From Centropus unirufus (taxonomy: Eukaryota; Chordata; Aves; Cuculiformes; Centropidae): a DNA stretch of 64,000 nucleotides. Below are positions 47,341 to 60,600 of the stretch, piece by piece. Numbering within the stretch: position 1 is the first letter of the stretch; the number at the start of each line of letters is the position of its first letter. Under the pieces are notes generated by a model that saw nothing but the letters and a program-made list of their open reading frames with translations, ran no database searches and was not told the origin of the DNA. A program made the position numbers and the translations under genes. The stretch lies in the NCBI GenBank assembly GCA_013397695.1, contig VYZI01000124.1, positions 821,354 through 885,353 on the forward strand. The letters run 5' to 3'.

Positions 47341-49850
47341 CCAAGGAGTGAGTTTATCTAGGGAATCTGACAAGATACAGGAGTTCCTATTGCCTATGAT
47401 TTGTTCTCATTAACACATTGATACATCATTATGACAGTGATTAGCACTTCAGGTACGATCATAGGATGGTGCCACTGTGACCTTATCTAGTAGTGTGTGC
47501 ATTAGACCATTTTCACATGCCTATTTCCATTCTGGCTCTGGAAAATATAGTTTTCTCTCTGTATGTTGACTTCTTGACCACAGTAAGCCTGCTGATGAGC
47601 TGAGGCAAAGCTCCCAGATAATGTCACATGCATTACCAAAGCCAGGCACAAAATATCTGTGGTTGAGACAAAGTAATGACAGAAATGTTAATGGCGTCTT
47701 GTCTTCTAAGCCACTCATGTCCTCTGAACAACCAGTTTTGTGCGTTTTTTACATAATATACCGGTGAAATGTAAGCAGAGCATACTTAGAAGAGAAGCTG
47801 CAGTAAAGATTTTTTTAAGAGATATTATCATCTTTATAATTCCTATTGCTTTCTTCACTGTCTGAAAATGTAAGCTTTTTATTTTGCCATCTTGTTGGAA
47901 AGTAAAACAAACCAGACCTGACATATTTTCATTGTGTCTGACATCGTTCATTTCAGGATGTGTATCTGAATTCTCAGTATGCTCCTTTGCATGTTTTAGC
48001 ACCTCCTTCTGTTCTCGGTTCTGTGGACTGTGAATGCTATTTATATGCATAATATAGCACTCTCATATTTTGAAACTGTCTGTACCTTCATGATCTGACT
48101 TTGAAATAACAGATAATTACTTCTTGTTGTTATTTGTTCTGTGTTTGAATTATCATATTTGTGTTTAATCAAGCCACTTGAAGCTGTACTTGTCCTTTAC
48201 TGTTCTACCATGGCACTTTCCATCACTTTTATTTAGTTCAACTGTCTGAAAATATTTTCATCTTTAAGTCTGTGTTTCATCAAAGAGGCGATCTTTCTGA
48301 GGCAAATACTGATAACATCTATAATCAGTGGGAAAACTTTGGTGAGTCTCATGTCTTTCATTATTCATGGTTCCAGTTTTATTCTTATTTGCTCCAGATT
48401 TTATTTTATGCTTACTTATGATTACTAGATTTCTTTATTTCAGTTGCCACATTCACCCATGGTTTGTTCACTTATGTATTTCAAATGAAGCTTTATCTGT
48501 CCTGCTTACTGGGGAAGAACAGAAGAAAATTTGCCTTTTGGCAAAAAGCCACGTTCCATCTAAATTCAAGAAGAAGCCCCTCTTCTCTACATATTATCTC
48601 CGTAACCGAATCTAAGTAGTGGAATGGATACTGAAAGCACATAAATATGTTTTTTTTCCTTGTTCCTAGCTTTTAGGTTTGTCTGTGCCTATATTCATGC
48701 AGTGTGCTTTAGAAATTTTACTCCTTTATACTGATAAGCTAGTTGCATATGATAATGGCAAGTGTGTTGTTTTATTCTATTACAGTTTAACACCATGTGT
48801 TGACACTAACCAACCAAACATAGTACTTTTGCTCTTTAATTTCTATATACATCCTTTCTTGTCTTTATGTTTCACTCTTCTCTGCCCCTTCTTTTCTTAT
48901 CAATAAGACCTAGTTTCCCATATATCCAATATCTTACAAAACAAACTGTTTTTTAAACTTAAATTTATTCTACCCTTTTGTTACACGTGGCTCCAGTTTC
49001 AGTGCACTATTTCGACTTGACTCAATTCAAATGTTAGAGGACATAATAGCATGTATTTTCCTGCCTTTAAAAAGGAGATAACACTGCTCTTTAGGACAAA
49101 AATATTTCAATGACAGGATCTGCTCCTATTTGAGGAGCTCTAATACTATACAGACTGGACATCTACAGATTAGAAGAAAATAAGAAAAAATCCCAGTATT
49201 TGATCTCATTATTTATTTAATCTTAGGTTAATGTTTTATTTTTTATGGTTTTTTTGGTTTGTATTCTCTTCCCATTTTTTTCCCGCAAGCTCAATTCGCA
49301 TGAACATAAGTGAGAGTAGGATCTGTCTTTTTTTGTTTTCCACTTGCTTTTTCTTTTCCAAAGTCAAAGAGTTTATCTTAATGTTTTCCAATCAATAAAA
49401 ATCCCTATGAGTCTGAAGAACTATGGAGGGTAAAACTAATGGTGTAATATCAGTTTAGAATAATAATAAAAATCTATCCATAAATCATAGCTGATTTGAC
49501 ATTTTAAAAATGTCATCATTAAATATTTTGGTTTGTTAAATGTGTTGCACACTAAATAAAACTTCATGAAGCCACAGCATCTCTATGAGAAGCAGAAGAG
49601 GCAACCAGACCTTAATTTTATAGTTTTCTTTTGATGTACAAATGAAAGAGCATTCAAAATGGATTACATAAAATAGAGTTGTACACAAGGTATTTCAACA
49701 CTCCTGATTCTCTACTTCAATCTCTGTAGTCTAACAGTTTCAACAGCCTCTGCATTAACTAAAATTCCATAAATTATATCATAAATTCCTCAAATTTTGC
49801 TGTTTACATTAACCCATAATTTGCTCCAGATTTGTTTTTTTTCATGCCAA

Positions 49851-49886
49851 GAAAAGAAAAGAAAAAGAAAAAAAGAAAAGAAAAGT
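49851..49886. repeat. Purine repeat, (AAAAG)n-like
   Basis: Imperfect GAAAA units in tandem. It is a simple repeat, preceded at 49835-49842 by a T run. Confidence 0.85.
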
Positions 49887-50264
49887 AGCCTCCCAAACAC
49901 CATCCTCTATCTCCTGAAAATCCATCTAAATGTTCTTTTTCCAAACTAAGTGAAGGCTTTTAATCTATTAGGAAAATGCACTCTTCTCCTTCCTCTTTTT
50001 AAAATACTATGCAAGTAGTCTGAAGTTTTTCATTGTTGGGTGGGATAAAACATGAAATATCTATTTTTCATATCAAATGAGCCCCTTTGAACCACAAATA
50101 TTATAAGATATGAAAATAAATGTAAAGTTTTTTTTCTCCCTTCCTTCATGCTGTTTCTTCCCCATTTTTTTGTCTGCTTTTTATTCTGAGAGGTACATAG
50201 TACTCAGATTATTATAATCCCTTCTGGCAACAGAACAGAAACATGGTTTCTATTACACTTTATT

Positions 50265-50287
50265 ACTTTTTTTTCTTTTTTTTTTTA
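50265..50287. repeat. T-rich run
   Basis: Nearly pure T with a single interrupting C. It is low complexity. Confidence 0.85.
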
Positions 50288-53282
50288 TCAATCCATATGA
50301 ATCTCAAAGGACTCCAGGCTTTGTTAGAAGCTGTAGACAAGATATATTGTGGGTCTAGTTGTCTCATATTTCTATATGACTGTGTTTTTAATTCCCTTAT
50401 GTATAGTTAAAATTAAACTATAAATACAATATTCATCTGTTTAGTATTCTGAAAATGAATTATTTTTGTTCTATTGATGTTTATTAAAAAATACTTTCTT
50501 TAGTTTTATATATAGACCATGTTTGGAAGTATTCTAAGATGAAGAAATAAAGAAAATTATCTCCTTTGCATTAAATCTATTTTTATATTAAAATGATAAT
50601 GTTTTAAAGCGTATCTTTTTGGCTACTCTATACAGGCATCGTTACGGTGGTTGCATACTTCCCTACAGACCAGGCCAGTGAGCAGAGTCCCACCTGCAAT
50701 CAGCAGAGTCAGGCAACCTATTGTGTTTTATGCTGTAATTTCACTATCAATTCACAGCAGCAGCATCTGGCCCCGATGCTAAGAGAAGTGCTTCTATCAT
50801 TCCCTTTTCACCCCCTTGCCATCTTTTCCCTCCTGGGAAAGCTTTGTGCAGCTGCACAGTGAACCAGGTCAGAGAACTGATCTTGCTTAAAACTAACACG
50901 GCAGGAAATCCCTACTGTTTAGCTTTAACTGGAAGGTAAATCCTTGTGCTAACACAAGGGAGAAATAGAGCTGCAGAAGAATTATAAGGCCCCTTCTTTC
51001 TCTTCTTTCTGCAGCCCTGTGAGTTTAATCTGGTTTAACCTGATTGTGAAACTACAGCATGGCATACCCAGATTTGAAAATGGGTAATTGCCTTCAAACC
51101 TCTCATTTTTATCTCTTATCAACGTGCTTGAATGACTACTGTAGCCATTTAAGAGTTAGGAAACTTATCTGAAGTTCAAGGAAATTAGTTCCCTCAGAGT
51201 GATTTACACAAAGAGAGTCATGGTTGATGCTCCTTAATTCTCTTCATGCTGTGAAGTGGGACTGAAGGAGGAGATACTAATTTAAATCAGCTCACCTGCA
51301 TAACCTGTATTACCATACCATACTTCATTTCCTCATTTGTAATTTACACAAATTCTGCTCTCTTATTTATATGGCTGAAGAGTTGAACTAATAAAAAATG
51401 TCTATCACACAGGTATTCTCCTTTATCTCCTATTTTCCCCAAATGCAGCAGTCATATCTTGGAATAAGCAGCCAAACCTCTCTGAACACGGTAGGCAAGC
51501 AAACACCATCATATCACAAGGATTGCTTTAGAACTGTAGCAAAAGTCACCCAGTTTTGGATTAATACTCAACAGATGCACAAATATAGTACAATAAATCA
51601 GGCTAATAAATATTAGTACAGTAAGATTCAGGCTAGCCTTTGCCTCTCTGCAGTGCTGTATTGTCAAATATGAACTGTCTTATGTTACAATCATTAAAAA
51701 ATTAATGGATTTGGTAGGAGAGTGGTTACAAGCAGTTAAGTGTTTAATAGAAAGGCTCCTACATAGCTGCAGTCTGCTTTAAAGAGTGCAGACTGCGTTG
51801 AGCTCTGTTTTCCAGGGAGCATCACAGCAGAAGTTCATTGTTGCTGTTCAGTCTTTGGAAGCACATTTGATCCTAGTAGCTGTGGAATAACAGAAATACA
51901 TATTTTTCACACTTCGGTCTCTCTTCCCCATGGCTCTTTCTGTGTGTTCCTGGTGTACAAATCGGTGGCACTCTGTTTACTGCCTTCTGAACCACCTAGT
52001 CCTGTAATCTGGAGGCCACGTGAGGGAATACAGAAAAGTATATTCTCTTCTAGGCCAAAAATTAATTCAGGAACACTACACATGCTGATGAATCCTAAAT
52101 AGCAAAAAGGTGTTTCTTTTTCTTATTAAGCTAATGGCTGTTTTCAGAATTTATTTAATAGAGACTTTTGACAGAGAAAATTGTAGGGTTTTTCTAGAAG
52201 AGAGAATTCACATATTAAAACTAAATCGGATTAATGTACTAAGTTGCAAAAGCTATAAACAGTGATAACTTTAAGTTCAATAAGCGTGGGTTCTGTCATT
52301 CAGTCATCCTGCCATTCAGATGCAGATTTATTGATAACTTATATTCAATGCCAATATTAATAAGTAATCACCTGGTAACTTGTATTGCTCTAATTATATT
52401 GAATGTGGGATAGGATTCATAACGTAAAAGGGCATTCATGATTCTACGCATTTGTTGAATTGATCCCTAGATGTATGCCTAACTAATATAAGATTGCTTG
52501 TACTGCCTAAGAAAGAAATTTTGCAGAGAAGGGTTGCTAGTCCAGTTAAAGTCAAACAAAAGGGAAACTATTATAGAGGAGTTTGGGAAGTATATTTCAC
52601 ATTTTCAAATTCTATCTCTGCCTTTTCATATCAGATTACACAGTGAAATAATGAAAGATATAAGCAAAAATATGCAAGAAAAATAAAGCTATGAAATTAT
52701 GAAAGCAAAAAATTAAAATAACCTGATAATTATTAAGTGTTTGGTAAATATTTATAGTTTATTTTAGTATAACCATTACTACGTCAAGACTTTCAAGGTG
52801 GAGCTGCTTAAATCAAAGGTTAAATTTTCTTATGTCTCCACTCCGCTTGCTTCTTTTCATCCTTTTTCATTCAAAGATTTTTGAAAATCTAAATGCTCCT
52901 TTGAATGAAACATATCAACCTTTCACTCTGTAGAAAAATGAATAGAAATAATATGCCTAGATAGTTCATCTTTATATTAACACACACAGAAAATATACAA
53001 TTTAAGTGAGCTCATATGCATTGCATATTTTTCAATAATTTTGTTTCCGAAAGTCTTCTTTTAGTGACAGTGTATGAACTTTTTTCTTCACATCGTCAGT
53101 TTTTGTTTTAGAAAAACATAATCCTTGTTGAAAAATCATCTTCTAACTTTCATGACTGACAATAAGTTTGGGATCCAAATTATTTCATGGTTCCATAATT
53201 TGTTTTTTTTAATCACATGGAGTCTCACATGTATATGGAGAAAAGCTGAGAATCAAAAAGCAGTCTTGTTCTAAAATGACAA

Positions 53283-53333
53283 TATGTATATATATAGAGA
53301 TATATAAATAAAAAATATATACATAATGTATAA
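53283..53333. repeat. AT-rich low-complexity / TA repeat
   Basis: TATATATATA-type sequence interrupted by GAGA and AAATAAAAA. It is an AT microsatellite-like tract. Confidence 0.8.
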
Positions 53334-55572
53334 TGGCATATAAAGTCAAAATGATAACATTTCTGGGATAAAATATGTATTTAAAAGTTAATAAAATGAC
53401 TGAGCATATATAAAGTTTTTAATCCTTCCTATATACATACTGCAGACACATGTTGGCATGTCAGAAGATTGAAATGTCATGCCAAATAAAAACCAATTCA
53501 TCTAATCAGGAAAAAAATAAAGCAAGCAAAAAACCAGAATTATAGAAAGATGAGAATATCTATAAACATTGCCTAAGCTGATGAAACACAGAGTAAATAT
53601 ATTTTTAAATACTACTATATATATTTTAATACTACTAAATACACTATTGCATACTAGCAATAAATTTTTCTCATGTTTCATCTACAAGTTTTATCTTTCT
53701 GGTGACACTTTAAAAAAACAAAAGAAATTTCTACTTTATGCCCTTTCATAGGACACAGGTCATTTGCAAGGAGTAGAACATTAGGTTAATGAAACACAAG
53801 TAGCCGCAGAAATATGTCACTGTTAAAATTCTTTTTGAAGTGGAATAGATGAAGAACAGAATCTCACAGAAACTGATTTTGTGTTTTCAAAATGTGTCTT
53901 AAATCAAGCCTTGGAATGAGGTGAGAAGACCACTGAATAATACACTGATTAGGATTGTATCACACGTGCTGGCCACAGAAAAGCATGTGTAACCATGCTG
54001 ACTTCATTTTCTCCTGGCACGCAGTAATAATTGTCAACCTGCAGAACATCTGATAACAATGCAATAGGGGAAACAATAGCTGAGCATGCTGGAATTGAAT
54101 GCAAAACTGCAGCCTTTGAAGTGAAAATGTAGGTTTAGGCAACGAGAATTTGTGTCTCAAATGACAGAAATACATAGGTTTCCAAAAGTGACTTTCAGTG
54201 GTTTTCCATTTGAGATTTATAAATATAGTTGTATAACAAACGTGAGCTGAGAATTATGCAGTACATGTTAACGGTTTAATTTTTTCTGATTTAGGGAAGA
54301 AATCTTGTTGTTAGTGGAATACAATAGTAAAAGAGGCTTGAGTTATATACTGGGAAAATGTGTGGTGTTTTCTGGTTGTATTAGAAAAAGAATTACATTA
54401 TTGCAGAGCTACACGTCTTTTGTGTTTGGATTATTCACATGACACAGACCTTTGCAAATGGAAAATGTTGAAAACACTGAGCCCTACCTGACTGAAATAA
54501 AAGAGCTGGTCTGTTTCCTAATGTTCAGCCAGAATTTCGATTTTTTTATTCTTTCTGAGACTTTGGAAGGACCAGAGGAGAGAGTAATGGAAATAATTTT
54601 TCACATACTTTGTGTGCTACTTAGGTAAATTCTGCAGAGGATCTCTGCAATAAAATACAAGTGATGCAGTCACTGGTGAAGGCAAGGAGAATGGCAGATG
54701 GAAACCAATGTGCAGAGCTCTCTTCTTACTGCAACACTGCACCTCTCCCAGTCAACACCTTTTTGTCAAATTTCTACACAGCACCAGAACTGCTCTCTAC
54801 TTTTTTTCAGCAGTAAATTAATAAACCATTTGAGACCCAAACCCAGTCTTGGGTACTGTAGAACCTGTCCTTTCAGTATTCACCCTCAAAATAGCTAAAC
54901 TAAAATTTAAGCTTCCCATGTTGCAGATACAGCTGTCCTTATGGGTATTAAAACCTGCCTACACCCACACATCACGGGGTGCTAACAATCTGACTTACGG
55001 CTCATCAGTCTGGAAAATAAAAATATATCATTATTGATGTGCCTGTTTATCTATTCATGCCTCATTCCTTTGACCTTTAGGGAAGTCTAAAACAGACAGC
55101 ACCAAGTTGATCTCCTAGCAGCTTCCCGACCACACCACTGTTGAATCAGCATGGAAATTTGTGAAATCTTTATTTAAAATAAAGTAAATGAGAAAGACCA
55201 CTGATGAATAAGGAGGACGTCTGCTCTCTCAAGTCATTTGCATCTTACTATGTAGAGAACACAAGCTCACTGACCCACGGTGGGAAGCGTCATCACATTT
55301 TCTGATGGAAGAAAGATTTAATGTTTTCCCTGCTAGACCCTGGAATACATGTTTTGTTTAAGTTAGGCCATTGAAGATCATGCAGAGTGAACTGACTTAA
55401 CTGGCTTTAGGGGAGTTGCTGATATTCAGCTCCCAGCCTCTCCCAGCATAATAATCTCTTTGAGGTTGAGAGCATAAAAGGCCCTCAATGTACACTGAAA
55501 ACACCAGAGGTAACTTTGACTTTTGCTAATGAGTGATAGAAGAATAATTTGCTCTGCTCTTTGTGCATACCA

Positions 55573-55588
55573 GTGTGTGTGTGTGTGT
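55573..55588. repeat. GT microsatellite, (GT)8
   Basis: Eight perfect GT units, likely length-polymorphic. Confidence 0.9.
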
Positions 55589-56869
55589 TTATGTATTTTC
55601 CTTCCTCCTTAAAACAAATCACAGCAATAACTTTCAACCCAATAACCTTTATAAAAACTCCATTGTGACTAATTATAAGAGAACTAGGAACATCTACTAT
55701 TAGCAGAAACAGGATTGTTATTCAATAACCTTGGGAAGCTGCACATCTAAATGATGTTCTGAATCTGTAGTTATTAGATAGAGGGTCTAGTGAAGGTTGT
55801 TTCACAGATTGCTGCTGGCGTTTTGCTGCTGAGCTCTGTATATTCAATGCCATAATGTCAGCAGCTTGAAATTCCCTGTGTGGATTTTATGCCGCTAATA
55901 ATCTTCAATTTAGTTCTGTTTGCAAGGAAAGAGAATTAGGTATTTTCAAAGTAGGGGTGTTCTCTGCAGTTATCTGTCTAGGGTCTGTTCTAACAGTATA
56001 TACTTGTGCCCTGCTCACCTGCAGCGATGAGTCATGTGCAGAAAAAACAATTTGCTTAAGCTGCTGAGATATATTGATGTTGATTAACAGAATGCAGACA
56101 TTCGCAATTGCCTTTGTATTGTACACATGGCTTTGTTTGAACAAAAGATACCAACAGTAAAGAGGAACTAGTATGCCAGAGATTTTGACACATTCAGATC
56201 TTCACCTCCTCCCACTCCATGAAAGCAGGAAGACCAGTGGATTTCAGCATTATTGGAGCAGGAATTCTGTGTTTCATTTTTGCACTGCATGAATTTTGAC
56301 GAAGGAAGAGCAAACTAGCAAACAAGAAAATAGTCTAGTCTTTACCAAGAAGAGTCTTCAGGGCACTGGTTTAATTCCATTCCAGAAGGAGACAAACAAA
56401 GCCACAAAATGAATTTCCAGTCCTAACATCTGTTTCTTTGTAATAAGAAACTTACAACTCCCAGGTGATTCCTGCACAAATGATTTTGAAAGGCTGTTTT
56501 CACTGGAAAGAGAAGCCAGCCCTGTTTTTCACTCCACAGAATTTCTGCTCCACAAGCCAAGTGCTATTTCAACTGTAGTTTCTTTAAAATTTCACTGTTG
56601 GAATAAGACTCGATAGATATAAGGAGTGTTTTCAGGAGCAAGTACATGAATCACACCATGTCAGCCTCATTAGGAATCTGTACTTAAGAGCAATATGAGC
56701 GGCTGAAGGGACAGGGCCTGACTGATAGGCCTGAAATGATATGTGACCCATGGATGGATTTGTATCCCATTGCTATGTGCAATGTTCAGTCTGTAACTTT
56801 CCATTCTCAGTAGAGTTGTACTGTACTACTTCTAATACATAAGGTTGTGAGAAAATGCTTCATTATCAG

Positions 56870-57640
56870 TAGAATTGTGCTCTGTGTGTAGGGGAGAGGA
56901 GCTGGACAGGAATGTTGTGTCTTTTCAGCATCTTAACTTGAAGGTAGGGAGTGTCCAGCTGCCTCCACCTCTCCTCTTCTTGGATCTTGGACATGTTCTG
57001 GTGGGAGTGAGAGCCGTAGGAGAGAATCGGGGAGGTAGTGATCAGCTGCAGCCAGACTCTGCCTTTTTGGGTGATGTAATTTCTTCAATGGTATAAAGGT
57101 TAAATCCCTTACAGCTAAAAGGGAGAGACCTCACCCATGGGTAGAACTGCTGGGTGGGCCTCCAGTTGTCTCCTCCAGATCCTCACTGTAGAAAAGAAAG
57201 GGGTCTTCCTCCAACGACTGCAGATCTGGAGGATGTTTGGGCAATTGGTGATGTATTCTTCTTAATCACTGTACTTATTCTCTTATGGTAATGATTAGAC
57301 ATGTTGCCATTACAAGCTGTTACTGTTAACTTGTGATCATTAATAATAATTTGGGTTTTTTCTTGCTGTATAATTTAAGTAAAACTTGATTTCACAGAGC
57401 TTGGGTCCTATTGTTGATTTCATCAAGGGCCCCTGAGTATTTTACAGATATTTGGGATCTTATAATCCATTGCATTACAGATTTGGAGATCTGAAGATCT
57501 TCTAACACTGCAGATATTTGGGATTTTATTGTCCCAAATATCAGCTTTTAGAATTTTGCTTTGCAGATTTTGGGATTTAGGATCCCTTTAATTTCACAGA
57601 GTTTGGGTTTTGTTGGTGATTCTTTTTTTGCTTATCTGTG
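56870..57640 (+). mobile_element. Possible LTR-retrotransposon remnant
   Basis: This block is less AT-rich than its surroundings. On the plus strand it has a TATAAAG-type box near 57090-57096, and it ends in an array of a repeated motif (57393-57625). ATTTCACAGAGCTTGGGT (57390-57407) and ATTTCACAGAGTTTGGGT (57591-57608) form a direct repeat about 201 bp apart. These features suggest an old LTR or internal ERV segment. I found no TG/CA ends or target duplication, and the limits are rough. Confidence 0.3.
57393..57625. repeat. Degenerate array of a ~33-bp motif
   Basis: A motif like CAGATATTTGGGATCTTA recurs with its CAG at 57395, 57445, 57478, 57511, 57564 and 57597. The spacings are 50, 33, 33, 53 and 33 bp. 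A partial inverted form (CCCAAATATCAG, 57533-57544) sits between two copies. The regular 33-bp step in three of five intervals argues for an eroded tandem repeat rather than chance. Confidence 0.55.
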
Positions 57641-60600
57641 CAAAAATCACCTTATCTGTGGTAAAGCAGGGCCAAACACAAATTAATGCCTATTTTGACA
57701 GATTTTAGAGCCTTTTTCACATAATAGCAATGATTTTACCGTGGTTTGGGCACTGTTCTGAGAAGACTGACAGGTGTATAAATGAAGACTCTGCTTTGTC
57801 CCATCCATCCAGAAAGTTTTCAGTATGATTTCAGGGGAGTTTCTTTGGTCCTGTTCATATTCTTTGGCAGTTTTACAAAACTGCTGCTAAGATTCTCTGT
57901 AGACATGTAGCCCCTTTTCTTTGGAAAATTATCTTCTCAGCTTGAAAGCAGAGTTTAGAACTAGCTGTAAGACCTGTTGATTTCACAAACTGTCTTCCTC
58001 ATTTCATCTACCTTTGGGCAGAATCTGCAGTTCTGATGAATTCTTCAGAGATCTTTAAACCCAGACTTGTACCCTTTCTGTTTTTTGTGTATTTTTTGTG
58101 GTTTTTTTTAATTTGAACATTCATACTATCTTGTGTGAATAGAAACAAAAGCTGGATTTTTATAAACTTCTAAGCCTGTTTTAAAATTGCCCAGCTTTTT
58201 TATTTTCCTGCTATAAAATTATCATACATTCATCCTTCCTAAATAGACAAAAAATTCTCGTTTGTAACAGGACTTGAGAAACTGCCCATCTTCACTCAAA
58301 TCTGTCAACACAGATAATTAAAATCATAACATGATGTTAAAAGTACAAATTATGTAATGGTTCCCACTATGGCTCATTACTGGATATTTTTTATAATGGG
58401 AAAGAGCAAATAAAATTATATACATACTAAAAAAATACATAATACGAATTCACTTACCTGAGGATCCAAACTGCCTGATTCCAACTATGTCTCCATGGCT
58501 TTCAAGCTTAACTCTCAGATCATTCTCAAGTCTGGACTTATCGAGTATCTACACTGTTTGGAGGCAAGCCCACATTTTGGTGTGGGGAGTGCTTGAGATT
58601 CAGAGGATGCTGATACTTAATTCCTTACTTCTAATACAGAACAGAACAGCCTGCCTTACACTATGAGAAAATGGAAAATTGGAGTACGCAACTGAGATGT
58701 ACAAAATGATGGTTTTACTTCCTATATTCACTATAATTATTGGCATGGGTATAATCTATTTCATAATATATTGCAGAATGGAAAAATAATTCCTTTTGCA
58801 GAACTGAAAAAATTACCCAACTCTCAAATATTTGGATCTTATACCTAGCTTACAAGCTGAACCTGAATTAACTAATGTTTGTGTTTGTAAACAAGTACAA
58901 TACAAGTTTGAATTCAGTGAGATTAGCCTGACTTTGCAAATATACTTGCTGCAGAAATTAAAAGCTATTAATTCAGTTCAGATCAAAATTAGCTTTTTTT
59001 CAAGCCAATATGTTAGTAGCCTGTTGTTTCCCAGCTATGCCATGATATTTGGTAATCTTCTATTTCTATGCAGGTGTTGTTCTATAAAATATTACAGTCA
59101 AGAATTAATCAGTATAGTTTAACTTCAATATGACATCTTTGTAGAAAGTATTTTAAATACTTTACTTTTACTTTATTTCTTGCTTAAATTGGATCTGTAG
59201 CAGTCTTTTGCTTTTGACTGAAATAGCATAATTACAGGATAACTCTGCAATTCTAATTAAAATGTTAATTGATACTGGTGACTTTTCATATGTGGCATTT
59301 AGCATTGGTGAATAACAACGTAGTAAACAGCAGTGATAAAAAATGACATTTGTTTTACCTTACAAAACTCTGAAACTAATTCTACTTTAAATTTTGCAAG
59401 CTTATTTGATGCCAGTGTTAAAACACAATTTGCTGAAAAGTCTCCAGCCCTCTGTGGGAAGAGAAATATGTTGGTAATAAGATATTGCTGTAGGTAGCAA
59501 GTGAATATCATATACTGCCACACAGACAAATTCTAAATAGGATATGCTGAGTAAAGAACAATACTGAATTTGATAGTTATCCATGAAGCTAAATGCTGCC
59601 CCTGCACCTGCATTCAGAAAGCATGAAAATAACAATGCACAGCAATAATGTGAAGAAATAAAGAATAGCAGAGCTAAAACTTCTCTTTACCAAATAAGAA
59701 TACTGTTTGCTAACATCTCTTTCTCCTCACTAACCTGTAGATTGGTGTAACAAAACATGGCTGTGCTGAGTATGCAAAATTGTCAGCATCTATCCCATCT
59801 TTCAGTCAAATATAGGGCATATGAGAGGCAGTCCTACAGAATAATCTCATCTCTCAAGTTTGTTTATTGTTGATACCAGTGAAGATAATTTGCTCTTCCA
59901 GGATGTTAAAGGAGTTAATTTGTTGCAGAAACATTTTCTATCATTCTCACTTTGGGTTTAAGTTGAAAAGATGAACGAATGTCTGTTAATATTGTTTATC
60001 ATAAAATGAAGAATGCAAAAATATGCCTTTCTCTGCATTTTATTTGTGGCAAAAAAACTATGAATTGTTTTATGATGGTAAATACAGATATATAACAAGA
60101 AAATGGAGGAACAGTACAAACGAGTAAAATAACATGTTCATATCTGTCTTAATCTCAAACTGCATATTGTTACATCTGATCATTTTCAATCATATGAACC
60201 ACGCTCAGAATGGACAGATTTAGATTTAGCTAGTTCTTTCACTCTGAAAATCATCACGTGCATTTTTAATAAATGTGTCTTATGCATTAGTCTCATATAA
60301 TGCTAAAAACTATGAACTGATTTGTTATTCTAAGCCTATCATGTTCAGAGGAATAGTTGTTCATTGCCTGCACTCCTTTAAGCATTCCTGCTCAAGATCT
60401 TTGGTTTGCTCAAGTAGCCAAGGGTTACTGGAATAAGAAAAAGTGAAGAGGCTTTAGATGAATTATTAATAACACGCACCTTTACCTCATTCAACAGTTG
60501 CATGTTTTACTTTTCTTGACTGATTGCAACATATTTCCATAACTGAAAAAAACAATTTGATTATATTTTCTAGTCAGATAGTTCTCTGCATAAAGTTCAC

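Larger units (their letters stand above)
47341..56869. other. Long non-coding stretch with simple repeats
   Basis: No gene or transposon is recognised. It holds an AAAAG-type purine repeat (49851-49886), a T run (50265-50287), an AT-rich repeat (53283-53333), a small perfect inverted repeat TGCAGAG-GAT-CTCTGCA (54633-54649) and a GT microsatellite (55573-55588). The segments 50640-51010 and 55380-55920 are less AT-rich and free of repeats, so they are candidates for conserved non-coding DNA. Confidence 0.45.
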
